This document shows, piece by piece, positions 1 through 5,728 of a stretch of DNA of 6,884 bases. The stretch is from Propionibacteriaceae bacterium (lineage in GTDB: Bacteria; Actinomycetota; Actinomycetes; Propionibacteriales; Propionibacteriaceae): positions 1 to 6,884 of the forward strand of contig JAGQUI010000143.1 of the NCBI GenBank assembly GCA_020438595.1. Direction: 5' to 3'. Position 1 is the stretch's first letter. The number at the start of each line of letters is the position of its first letter. The translations under genes were made by a program, and so were the position numbers. The notes beneath the pieces are model-generated. The model made no database searches. It had not been told where the DNA came from and saw nothing but the letters and a program-made list of their open reading frames with translations.

Positions 1-447
1 CTGACCAACGACGTGATCAAGGTGCGGCGAGCCGTCACCTTCACCCCAAACGCCACCACGGTCGGGCCGCCGAAGACCGACGCCGGCATCCGCGACGTCG
101 CCGTGCCACCCCACCTGCACCGGGTGCTGCGCGACCACCTCAAGGACCACACCAAGCCCGGACGCGACAGCCTCCTCTTCCCCGCCGACTCGGGCGGCCA
201 CCTCCATGAGTCCGTGGTCTACCGGCACTGGAACAAGGCCCGGAAGGCGGCCGGACGCCCCGACCTGCGCTTCCACGACCTCCGCCACACCGGGGCGACC
301 CTCGCCGCCCAGGCCGGCGCCACGACGGCCGAGCTGCAAGCCCGCCTCGGCCACACGACGGCGGACGCCGCGATGATCTATCAGCACGCCGCCAAGGGCC
401 GCGATCGGCAGCTCGCCAAGCAACTGTCCAAGCTCGTGGGCGGGTAG
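1..447 (+). CDS. Tyrosine recombinase/phage-type integrase, C-terminal catalytic domain (5' end outside window)
   Basis: This is the C-terminal part of a site-specific tyrosine recombinase, which cuts and rejoins DNA through a covalent 3'-phosphotyrosine to integrate or excise phages and genomic islands. The frame is open from base 1 to a TAG at 445-447, giving 148 visible residues. The beta-hairpin lysine is in PPKTDAG (visible residue 25), the HxxR box is HDLRHT (H92, R95), the second histidine is in LGHTT (H118) and the nucleophile is the Tyr of MIYQHA (Y127). The first catalytic arginine and the core-binding and arm-binding domains lie upstream of the window. The internal GTG at 13 is unlikely to be the real start, because the fold needs the missing part. 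The gene points towards the two insertion sequences. It could belong to an integrated island or prophage, but no attachment site is recognisable downstream. The family call is firm; the specific element type is unknown. Confidence 0.93.
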   Translation: MTNDVIKVRRAVTFTPNATTVGPPKTDAGIRDVAVPPHLHRVLRDHLKDHTKPGRDSLLFPADSGGHLHESVVYRHWNKARKAAGRPDLRFHDLRHTGATLAAQAGATTAELQARLGHTTADAAMIYQHAAKGRDRQLAKQLSKLVGG

Positions 448-573
448 CGCAGAACGTCACTCTCATGCCGAATGCAGGACGTTTGCCCTGGCGCGCGTCA
501 TCGCTCTCCTCAACGGGCCGATGTGCGGTAGGTCTGTGCCTGTTCTCAGCGGTGCCTCGCGCTGGCATGCGAG
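448..573. other. Intergenic gap between the integrase and the first IS
   Basis: No credible gene lies here. It contains a weak inverted repeat (AACGTC at 453-458 with GACGTT at 478-483, 19-nt spacer) and a small hairpin CTCGC/GCGAG (556-560 with 569-573) directly outside the left end of the first insertion sequence. Neither has a T-tract, so I do not call a terminator. No tRNA-like or attachment-site sequence was recognised. Confidence 0.5.
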
Positions 574-580
574 TGTCAAT

Positions 581-673
581 GGCCACTGGTTTCTGCCCGG
601 AGACGGTCATGAAACCTGCCCAGTGACGGCCACGAGAATTGCCCGGTGGTGGCCATGGGATCTGCCCAGGGGT
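581..673 (+). repeat. Left-end array of four ~23-bp repeats of the first IS
   Basis: Four head-to-tail copies start at 581, 605, 628 and 651. Each fits roughly GGYCAYGRRANYTGCCCRG followed by a short variable tail such as TGAC. The fourth copy (GGCCATGGGATCTGCCC) is nearly identical to the innermost copy at the other end. The array lies between istB's stop and the IS end. By analogy with multiple repeats at other IS21-family ends, these are probably IstA-binding sites; the binding role is inferred. Confidence 0.85.
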
Positions 674-697
674 GTTGGCCACCGACGGCTTGGTGGT

Positions 698-1498
698 TCA
701 GTTCAAGGGGTTCACCCCCTTGCCGGCGAGGGCTTGGGTGAGGCGGACGCTGTCGCCGCTGGTCTGACAGACGTGGGCGTGGTGCAGGAGCCGGTCGACG
801 GTGGCGGTGGCCAACGTTTTGGGCATGAGTTCGTCGAACCCGGCGGGGTGCAGGTTGCTGCTGACGGCGATGGAGCGTTTCTCGTAGGCGGCGTCGACGA
901 GCCGGTACAGTCCTTCGGCGGCGTCGGCGGGCACGCCCAACAGGCCAATATCGTCGACGACGATCAGATCGGCGCGCAGGATCCGGGCGATGGCTTTGCT
1001 GACGGTGTCGTCGGCCCGGTGCCGGCGGAGGAGGACGCCCAGGTTCTCGAGGGTGAACCAGGCGACGTGGAGGCCGGCTTCGACGGCTTGTTGGCCGAGG
1101 GCTTCGAGCAGGAACGTCTTCCCGGTCCCGGAGGGCCCGCACACGACCAGGTTCTCCCGTCTCCCGATCCATTCCAGGGTGCGCAGGGCTTGTTGGGTGG
1201 GGGCCGGGATGGAGGACAGTTCGGGTTGCCAGGCGTGGAACGTCTTCCCGGTGGGGAACCCGGCCGCCGCACGCCGGGTGGCGAGGGCGGAGCGGGCCCG
1301 GCCAGCGGCTTCCTCAGCGAACAGCACTTTCAGGACTTCGGCGGGGTCCCAGCGTTGGGCTTTGGCGGTCGCGATCACGTCCGGTGCGAGCCGTCGGATA
1401 TGGGGCAGGCGGAGCCGGCGGAGCAGCTCGTCGAGCTCGGCCGGCAGCGGCGGCGCTGTGGGAACCCCGGCGACGGGCACGCTGGTTCGGGTGGTCAC
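698..1498 (-). CDS. istB: IS21-family helper ATPase IstB (first element)
   Basis: A 266-residue AAA+ ATPase that helps the IstA transposase assemble on IS ends and choose target DNA. It has Walker A GPSGTGKT (residues 121-128), Walker B LIVVDD (178-183), a sensor-type SSN (213-215) and a TVDRLLHHAHV segment (about 233-243) whose arginine sits where the arginine finger is expected. The N-terminal ~100 residues form the helical domain that in this family contacts DNA and IstA. The start is GTG at 1498. It overlaps the istA stop in GTGA and is preceded by GGAGGT with a 6-nt gap, so the two genes are probably translationally coupled. Length is normal for IstB (about 250-270). The distant family relative DnaC, a helicase loader, is excluded by the istA partner. 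No frameshift or missing motif is seen. Confidence 0.95.
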   Translation of the reverse strand: MTTRTSVPVAGVPTAPPLPAELDELLRRLRLPHIRRLAPDVIATAKAQRWDPAEVLKVLFAEEAAGRARSALATRRAAAGFPTGKTFHAWQPELSSIPAPTQQALRTLEWIGRRENLVVCGPSGTGKTFLLEALGQQAVEAGLHVAWFTLENLGVLLRRHRADDTVSKAIARILRADLIVVDDIGLLGVPADAAEGLYRLVDAAYEKRSIAVSSNLHPAGFDELMPKTLATATVDRLLHHAHVCQTSGDSVRLTQALAGKGVNPLN

Positions 1499-3012
1499 TG
1501 GTCCACCTCCGAGGTTCCGTACCGGGCCCAGGCGTGGGTTCCCTGGGTCAGTGAGCGGTCTTCGCTGGCTCGGTGCTCACCGTCGCGGGAAGCCTGTTGG
1601 CGGTGGTGGTCCAGGATCGAGGCGAGGTCGGCCTCGGCGAACCGGCCGTGGACCGCGGCGTGGCCGAGGGCCCAGTCGACCTCGCCGGCGGTGAACAGGC
1701 GGGCGAGTTGGACCGCGGCAGCCATCTTGACCCGCATCTTGGTGGTGCCTGCAGCGGCGGCCTCCAGCAGCCACAACCGGGCCCCTTCACCCAACGCGAG
1801 GAACTCCTTCTCGGCGGTCGTCTTGGCCCGAGGTGTGCGTTCCAGCGCCCCGGCGGGCTGGGCCGGGAAGTGGGCGTCGTCGAGCCTCGGGGTGCCCGGC
1901 GTGGCTCGCAGGTGGCGGGCCACCTCCGTGGGCCCGTCCGGGCCGACGTGGGTGATCACAACCTGCTCATCGGCGCCTTGGCCATGGACCCGGACCCATA
2001 CGGTGGCGCCCATCAGGGTGTGTGGCACCGAGTACTGGCCGTACTCGAAGGCCACCATCGGAGTGTTGACCGGCACGACCCTGGTGGTGCCGAACGCGAC
2101 CGTGAACGCCTCGGCGGCGACCGGGTGCAACCGGGGCTGTTCCTCGGCCAACATCTCCACCGGAGGTCGCCTCGTGACCCGATGCTGTCGGTTGTTGACC
2201 AGGTCACAGAACTCCTGACAGGCCTGCTCGAGGTCGGCGAACGAGTGGTACTCCTCGCGCAGGTTCGTGTCCTTGGGGACCAGGTCGGCCTTGGCGATCT
2301 TCACACTCGACTCGGTGCCACCCTTGGAGGCCGGGTCGGCCGGCACGCAGGTGTGGACCACCACTGAGTAATGCCGGGCGAACTCGGCCAGCTGCGCGTT
2401 CCGCACCGGGATTCCCGCAATGTGCTCGCTGGTGACGGTCTTCTCGTTGTCGGTCAACACATACGTCGGTACCCCACCCAGGCGGCGGAACGTCACATCC
2501 AGCGCCGCGAACACCGAGGGCATCGTCTTGTCCCGGATCGGCAACACGACCCGGAACCTCGACCACGCCAACCAGGCCACGAACAGCGTGACCTTGACCC
2601 CGTCGATCACCGGGCCGTCGCCGTAGTCGTATTGCAGCCACATCCCCGGCTCGGTGATCCACGGCCGGTGCACCCGGCGATGCCCAGCGGTCCAGGCGGC
2701 CTTCAGCTCGGCGACCGCCCGGCGGGTGGTGCGTTCCGAACCGGTATATCCCAGCCACACCAGCTTCGCGTGAACCCGGTCCGCGCGGACCTTGCCATGC
2801 GAGCGGTCGACCCACTCCTCCACCTTGGCCAGGAACGGGTCGATCAGCTGGGAACGGACCACCGGCACCCCCGGCGGCCCGGCCTTCTCCCGGGCCGCCA
2901 CATAGCGGGCCACGGTGTGATGGGAACAACCAGCCAACTCGGCGGCGTCCCGAAACGACCCTGTCAGGTCGTAAGCATCCAGAATGTTCATGATCTCCTC
3001 GGCAGACTTCAA
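1495..3012 (-). CDS. istA: IS21-family transposase IstA (first element)
   Basis: DDE-type transposase of about 505 residues that cuts and joins the IS ends. Near the N-terminus is a helix-turn-helix (LTGSFRDAAELAGCSHHTVA, about residues 16-36). It is followed by an RNase H-like catalytic core with D129 in QYDYG, D188 in LTDNE and E234 in KGGTESS. A C-terminal beta-rich part (FEYGQYSVP onward) is typical of the family. I chose a TTG start at 3012: it gives LKSAEEIMNILDAYDLTGS, the usual beginning for this subgroup, and sits 6 nt after GGAAGG. The frame stays open upstream to 3144, but that extension runs through the terminal repeat array and is probably not translated. An ATG at 3045 is a second choice. 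The gene ends in TGA at 1495, overlapping istB by 4 nt. Function is confident; the exact start is less so. Confidence 0.92.
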   Translation of the reverse strand: MKSAEEIMNILDAYDLTGSFRDAAELAGCSHHTVARYVAAREKAGPPGVPVVRSQLIDPFLAKVEEWVDRSHGKVRADRVHAKLVWLGYTGSERTTRRAVAELKAAWTAGHRRVHRPWITEPGMWLQYDYGDGPVIDGVKVTLFVAWLAWSRFRVVLPIRDKTMPSVFAALDVTFRRLGGVPTYVLTDNEKTVTSEHIAGIPVRNAQLAEFARHYSVVVHTCVPADPASKGGTESSVKIAKADLVPKDTNLREEYHSFADLEQACQEFCDLVNNRQHRVTRRPPVEMLAEEQPRLHPVAAEAFTVAFGTTRVVPVNTPMVAFEYGQYSVPHTLMGATVWVRVHGQGADEQVVITHVGPDGPTEVARHLRATPGTPRLDDAHFPAQPAGALERTPRAKTTAEKEFLALGEGARLWLLEAAAAGTTKMRVKMAAAVQLARLFTAGEVDWALGHAAVHGRFAEADLASILDHHRQQASRDGEHRASEDRSLTQGTHAWARYGTSEVDQ

Positions 3013-3017
3013 GACGT

Positions 3018-3024
3018 CCCTTCC
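3018..3024 (-). promoter_or_regulatory. Ribosome binding site deciding the istA start (first element)
   Basis: On the minus strand the sequence reads GGAAGGG just before the TTG at 3012, with GGAAGG ending 6 nt upstream of it. This supports the TTG start over the ATG at 3045 or the longer open frame. Confidence 0.6.
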
Positions 3025-3109
3025 TCGGGTGGTCGACAGGCGCATCAGCACCGCCAATCGCACCCGAGGGAGGGGCCCACACCACGCAAGGCGCGGCCGG
3101 GCACAGGTC

Positions 3110-3201
3110 ACATCCGGGCAGATCCCATGACCGCCACCGGGCAAAACTCATGACCGCCAGCGGGCACTTTCGTGGCCGTCACTGGGCAGTTTCTCGTGAC
3201 C
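3110..3201 (-). repeat. Right-end array of four ~23-bp repeats of the first IS
   Basis: Read on the minus strand, four copies start at 3201, 3177, 3155 and 3132: GGTCACGAGAAACTGCCC, GGCCACGAAAGTGCCC, GGTCATGAGTTTTGCCC and GGTCATGGGATCTGCCC. They mirror the left array in order, spacing (24, 22, 23) and orientation. A fifth, degenerate TGCCCGG occurs near 3094-3104. The array lies upstream of istA, so transposase binding could also affect istA transcription; that is inference. Confidence 0.85.
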
Positions 3202-3211
3202 GCCGCCTGCA

Positions 3212-3289
3212 TCTCGCCCGCCAAGGTGCCGCCGCCAACGCTCGATGATGGCCGATCTGCGGATGGTCGACCTTGCCGTGACCAGGGCC
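3212..3289. other. Spacer between the two insertion sequences
   Basis: Seventy-eight bases separate the ends of the two IS elements. If the second element is removed together with one GGGCC copy, this spacer joins directly to 5433 onward. On the minus strand the joined sequence has an open stretch including RSTIRRSAIIERWRRHL, which I do not recognise as any family and which may be chance. It includes one GGTGCC (3225-3230) that also occurs outside the other end of the first IS. Confidence 0.5.
3285..3289. repeat. Target-site duplication GGGCC, left copy
   Basis: GGGCC lies immediately outside the TGT end of the second IS and is repeated at 5428-5432 immediately outside the other end. A 5-bp duplication is within the range known for IS21-family elements. 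Confidence 0.85.
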
Positions 3290-3340
3290 TGTGGACGACG
3301 CTCGAAAACTGGACGGTTCTGCCGCCTGAAAAGTGAACGG
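3290..3340. repeat. Left terminal inverted repeat of the second IS, with internal motif copy
   Basis: It begins TGTGGACGACGCTCGAAAAC and contains two related motifs, TCGAAAACTGGACGG (3302-3316) and CTGAAAAGTGAACGG (3326-3340), 24 bp apart. It pairs with the inverted sequence at 5376-5427. The two motifs are likely transposase contacts (inferred). Confidence 0.88.
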
Positions 3341-3351
3341 TTGTGGGCAGC

Positions 3352-4149
3352 TTAGCCCTGGGTTTCGTTGGTGGTGGTGCGGATGCTGGGGAGGGTGTCG
3401 ATGCCTCGGTTCCGGAGTCGGTAGCTGGCTCCTTTGAGGGTGAGGACGTCGGCGTGGTGGACGATGCGGTCGATCATGGCTGCTGCGACGACCTGGTCTC
3501 CGAACACGCCGCCCCAGCCGGAGAACGGCAGGTTGCTGGTGAGCACCAAGCTGGCGTGCTCGTAGCGGGACGACACGAGCTGGAAGAAGAGGTTGGCTGC
3601 GTCTTGTTCGAAGGGCAGATAGCCGACCTCGTCGATGATGATCAGCCCGTAGCGGCGCAACTTGGCCAGTTCGGCTGCGAGCTTCCCGGCGCTGTGGGCG
3701 TCGGAGAGACGGGTGACCCAGTCGGTGGCGGTGGCGAACAGGACCCGGTGTCCGTGGCGGCACGCTTGCACGCCGAGCGCGATCGCCAGGTGGGTCTTGC
3801 CGGTGCCGGGCGGTCCGAGGAGCACGACGTTGCGGGCTTCGGTGAGGAACCCGCCGGAGGCCAGGGAGGCGACTTGGTTGCGGATGGCTGGTTGGGCGTC
3901 GAAATCGAAGTCTTCGAGGGTCTTTCGGGCTCCGAACCCGGCCGAGCGGATCCGCATCTCGGCACCGGAGGCGTTGCGGGCCGACACCTCGCGTTCCAGG
4001 ACCGCGGCCAGATAGTCCTCGAAGGTCCAGCCGGCATCGCGGGCTTGGTCGGCGAGCCGGCCGGCCACATCCAGGATCCGGGGTGCCTTGAGCGCACCGG
4101 ACAGGTAGGTGAGCTGCTTGGTGGTCTCGGTGCTCTTCGTGGTGGCCAT
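3352..4149 (-). CDS. istB: IS21-family helper ATPase IstB (second element)
   Basis: A 265-residue AAA+ ATPase partner of the adjacent IstA. Visible motifs are Walker A GPPGTGKT (112-119), Walker B LIIIDE (169-174), sensor TSN (204-206) followed by the PFSGWGGVFGD segment typical of IstB, and an IDRIVHHADV stretch (226-235) carrying the likely arginine finger. The start is ATG at 4149. It shares one base with the istA stop (TGATG) and has GGAGGTG 5 nt upstream, which argues for translational coupling. The frame remains open 55 codons further upstream, but that part overlaps istA and is not IstB-like. It ends in TAA at 3352. This protein belongs to the common DnaC-like IstB subgroup and differs from the first element's IstB in its N-terminal domain and motif wording. 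No damage is visible. Confidence 0.96.
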   Translation of the reverse strand: MATTKSTETTKQLTYLSGALKAPRILDVAGRLADQARDAGWTFEDYLAAVLEREVSARNASGAEMRIRSAGFGARKTLEDFDFDAQPAIRNQVASLASGGFLTEARNVVLLGPPGTGKTHLAIALGVQACRHGHRVLFATATDWVTRLSDAHSAGKLAAELAKLRRYGLIIIDEVGYLPFEQDAANLFFQLVSSRYEHASLVLTSNLPFSGWGGVFGDQVVAAAMIDRIVHHADVLTLKGASYRLRNRGIDTLPSIRTTTNETQG

Positions 4150-5360
4150 CAGGACACCTCCCGACCCTCGAGGCCGAACGCGCGATCGTAGTCGGCCAGG
4201 TCCCTCACCAGGCCGTCGGCGCCGGCCCGGGTCCTGGGCTGTTGGAACTCCTGCCGCAGCCGGGCAGCGGTGGCGACATGGGCGGTGTCGGTGATCGTCA
4301 GGCCGCGCGCCCACACCCGGGGATGCTCGGCGACCAGCCGGCCGTCCAGGCGAACCTGGACCTTCTCGAGGTCGGCGTGGGCGTCGACCATCCGGCCGAT
4401 CCAGGTCGGGTCGACGGAGTAATCGTTGCGGGCAATGCTGACGTAGTAGTCCCGGCCCAGCCGCACCTGCTTACGCCACCCGACCAGCGGAGGCACCGGT
4501 GGCAGCGCGAGCATCGCGGCCCGGTCCGCGTCGAGCCGATCAGTTGGCCGCGCCTTGGTGGTGCGCACCACGTGCTGGTTCGCACCGGTCAGCCAGTCGT
4601 CGAGCTGGTCGTTGAAGTCCGCTGGCGAAGCGAAGGAACGGCCCGGCATGAACGACTTCTCGAACCAGCCGTTACGGCGTTCCACGATCCCCTTCGACTC
4701 AGGGTCACGCGGCCGCAGCAACACCAGCTTCGTGGCCAGGGTGCCCATGAACGCGGGCACGCCCTCGGCCCGGTGCGGGCCGCGGCCGATGCCCCGTTCG
4801 TTGTCCCAGATCAACCGGCGAGGAACCCCGCCGAGTTGCTGGAGCAGCTGCCAGGTGCCGAGCAGCAGGTCCTCGGTCGTCTTGGTCGGGATCATCCGGG
4901 CCAGCACGAACCTCGAGTAGGCCGCGGTCATCACCAGCACCGGCAACAGGGTGCTCATGCCGTTCTCCAGCGGGATCTTCTTCGGCGGGAACCACAAGTC
5001 GCACTGAGCCGCGTCGCCGGCCTCCCAGGTCAGCCGGTCGGCCGGATCGACCCGGCGATGCTCGGGCCGCAGCCGGGCCACGTTCTCCCGGAACCAGGTC
5101 ATCGATCCGGTCCAGCCGACCCGCTCCGCGATCACCGTCGCCGGCAGGTCCGGGAAGTCCTCCAGCAACGCCCGCACCCGCGGCTCGAACGCCACGAACG
5201 ACGTCGCTGCTGACCTGCGCACATACCTCGGCGGCGCGTCAGAGGCGACCGCCTTCACCACCGTTGTCCGCGAGATCCCCAACCGCCGAGCGATCGCCGC
5301 ATGCGGCTCACCCTCCGCAGCCAGCCTCCTGATCAGTGCCCAGTCCTCCAAGGTGATCAC
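4149..5360 (-). CDS. istA: IS21-family transposase IstA (second element)
   Basis: A 403-residue DDE transposase. It opens with a helix-turn-helix (AAIARRLGISRTTVVKAV, residues 21-38), then a second DNA-binding segment, then the RNase H-like core with D121 in QCDLWFP, D186 in LIWDNE and E221 in DPESKGIVER. The last two are 35 residues apart, the classical D-35-E spacing. After the core, the C-terminal part includes RDYYVSIARNDYSVDP. The start is GTG at 5360, giving MITLEDWALIRRL, a common opening for this subgroup; the upstream GGAGA is very close to it, so the ribosome site is weak. It overlaps istB by one base. It is shorter than the first element's IstA (about 505 residues), and the two share the fold and gene order only. 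It appears intact. Confidence 0.95.
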   Translation of the reverse strand: MITLEDWALIRRLAAEGEPHAAIARRLGISRTTVVKAVASDAPPRYVRRSAATSFVAFEPRVRALLEDFPDLPATVIAERVGWTGSMTWFRENVARLRPEHRRVDPADRLTWEAGDAAQCDLWFPPKKIPLENGMSTLLPVLVMTAAYSRFVLARMIPTKTTEDLLLGTWQLLQQLGGVPRRLIWDNERGIGRGPHRAEGVPAFMGTLATKLVLLRPRDPESKGIVERRNGWFEKSFMPGRSFASPADFNDQLDDWLTGANQHVVRTTKARPTDRLDADRAAMLALPPVPPLVGWRKQVRLGRDYYVSIARNDYSVDPTWIGRMVDAHADLEKVQVRLDGRLVAEHPRVWARGLTITDTAHVATAARLRQEFQQPRTRAGADGLVRDLADYDRAFGLEGREVS

Positions 5361-5375
5361 TCTCCGATCGTCGTC

Positions 5376-5427
5376 GAGTGTTCACTTTTCACCGTCGAAA
5401 CTGTTCAGTTTTCGACCGTCGCCGACA
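5376..5427. repeat. Right terminal inverted repeat of the second IS, with internal motif copy
   Basis: On the minus strand it begins TGTCGGCGACGGTCGAAAAC and contains GGTCGAAAACTGAACAG (5401-5417) and GTGAAAAGTGAACACTC (5376-5392). It is the inverted partner of 3290-3340 and lies 16 bp upstream of istA, so it probably also overlaps the transposase promoter. Confidence 0.88.
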
Positions 5428-5432
5428 GGGCC
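5428..5432. repeat. Target-site duplication GGGCC, right copy
   Basis: This matches 3285-3289 exactly and directly abuts the ACA end of the second IS. Confidence 0.85.
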
Positions 5433-5462
5433 CGTGCGCGGGACCACTCGGGCGTCGTTGTG

Positions 5463-5621
5463 GCCGCGTGAAGCAGGTATTGGGGCACCTACTGGCGACC
5501 CGATCCCCTTATGGCCGCCTGAAGCAGCTAATCAGCGCCTCGGGAGGCCCCATAAGCTGCGTGGAGCGGCAAGAACGCGATTGGGCGCCTGCTCCGCCGC
5601 TCATAAGCTGCCTGAAGCGGC
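5463..5621. repeat. Symmetric array of four 15-bp GCYGC-STGRA-GCRGS motifs in non-coding DNA
   Basis: Four copies lie at 5463-5477, 5514-5528, 5556-5570 and 5607-5621: GCCGCGTGAAGCAGG, GCCGCCTGAAGCAGC, GCTGCGTGGAGCGGC and GCTGCCTGAAGCGGC. Start-to-start distances are 51, 42 and 51 bp. The first two copies have arms GGCCGC...GCAGS; the last two have the complementary arms GCTGC...GCGGC. The array is therefore an imperfect inverted repeat, centred on the palindrome GCCTC-GG-GAGGC (5537-5548). The outer flanks share TTATGG or CATAAG, and most spacers contain GCRCCT. No gene is credible across 5433-5728. Possible roles are a regulator-binding array, a folded RNA or cruciform, or a remnant of a repeated palindromic element; I cannot tell which. 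Confidence 0.75.
5537..5548. repeat. Central palindrome of the repeat array
   Basis: GCCTC-GG-GAGGC is a perfect 5-bp inverted repeat with a 2-nt centre. Its axis (5542.5) coincides with the midpoint of the four-motif array (5542). Extended pairing continues outward through GCAGCTnAT (5524-5532) against ATnAGCTGC (5552-5560). Confidence 0.7.
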
Positions 5622-5707
5622 CAAAACCTCACGATCATGCCGCACTGGCCCGCCGGATCCGGGGGGCGTGGAAGCCGCAGTGAGGCAGCCGATTTCGGAG
5701 GCCTTGC

Positions 5708-5727
5708 CCGCGTCCTTGCGGACGCGG
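5708..5727 (-). terminator. GNRA-loop hairpin directly after the DUF5995 gene
   Basis: On the minus strand CCGCGTCC-GCAA-GGACGCGG is a perfect 8-bp stem with a GCAA (GNRA-type) tetraloop, starting one base after the stop codon at 5729-5731. No T-run follows, which is common for actinobacterial hairpin terminators. It may terminate transcription or protect the 3' end. Confidence 0.6.
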
Positions 5728-5728
5728 T

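Larger units (their letters stand above)
574..3211 (-). mobile_element. IS21-family insertion sequence, first copy (boundaries approximate)
   Basis: An autonomous IS21-family element of about 2.6 kb, transcribed on the minus strand. It contains istA (DDE transposase) followed by istB (AAA+ helper), the standard two-gene layout of the family. Both ends carry arrays of four related ~23-bp repeats in opposite orientation (581-673 and 3110-3201), as expected for transposase-binding ends. I set the left end at a TG (574-575) and the right end at a CA (3210-3211) because IS21 elements begin TG and end CA. The distance from TG to the first repeat differs (7 versus 10 bp), however, and no convincing target duplication flanks these positions. 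An alternative is a boundary slightly further out, since a GGTGCC copy occurs at both 551-556 and 3225-3230. Both genes look intact, so the element may be active. Confidence 0.85.
3290..5427 (-). mobile_element. IS21-family insertion sequence, second copy, complete with target duplication
   Basis: A 2138-bp element with istA and istB on the minus strand. The ends are inverted repeats starting TGT: the outer 27 bases match at 22 positions, with an identical TCGAAAACTG core. Each end also contains a second related motif about 24 bp further in (TGAAAAGTGAAC). A perfect GGGCC duplication flanks it at 3285-3289 and 5428-5432. Intact genes, paired ends and an unblurred duplication point to a fairly recent insertion that may still be mobile. 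Its proteins are clearly different from those of the first element, so the two represent different IS21 subgroups. Confidence 0.95.

Noticed and set aside
448..573. Attachment site or tRNA gene beside the integrase
   Set aside because: No cloverleaf, no tRNA 3' end and no direct repeat of useful length could be found.
521..2218. Long plus-strand open frame (565 codons) opposite istA and istB
   Set aside because: It lies antisense to two well-supported IS genes, its translation is low-complexity Gly/Pro/Arg-rich, and it has no recognisable domain. It is a high-GC shadow.
3013..3144. N-terminal extension of the first istA to the start of the open frame
   Set aside because: Much of it translates the terminal repeat array and is not transposase-like, while a ribosome site and a typical N-terminus occur at the TTG at 3012.
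3343..4191. Plus-strand open frame opposite the second istB
   Set aside because: It is antisense to an intact IstB with all its motifs, and the translation has no family features.
4150..4314. N-terminal extension of the second istB
   Set aside because: It overlaps the istA coding end and is Arg/Pro-rich. The ATG at 4149 has a strong ribosome site and the canonical TGATG coupling.
4242..5213. Plus-strand open frame opposite the second istA
   Set aside because: It is antisense to the DDE core of IstA and its composition is typical of a shadow frame.
574..5427. Composite transposon bounded by two IS copies
   Set aside because: The two IS elements are different in sequence and ends, and only a 78-bp spacer lies between them, so there is no cargo.
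5463..5621. Four-motif array as a CRISPR
   Set aside because: The motifs are only 15 bp and degenerate, they change arm orientation midway, the spacers share sequence (GCRCCT), and there are no cas genes.
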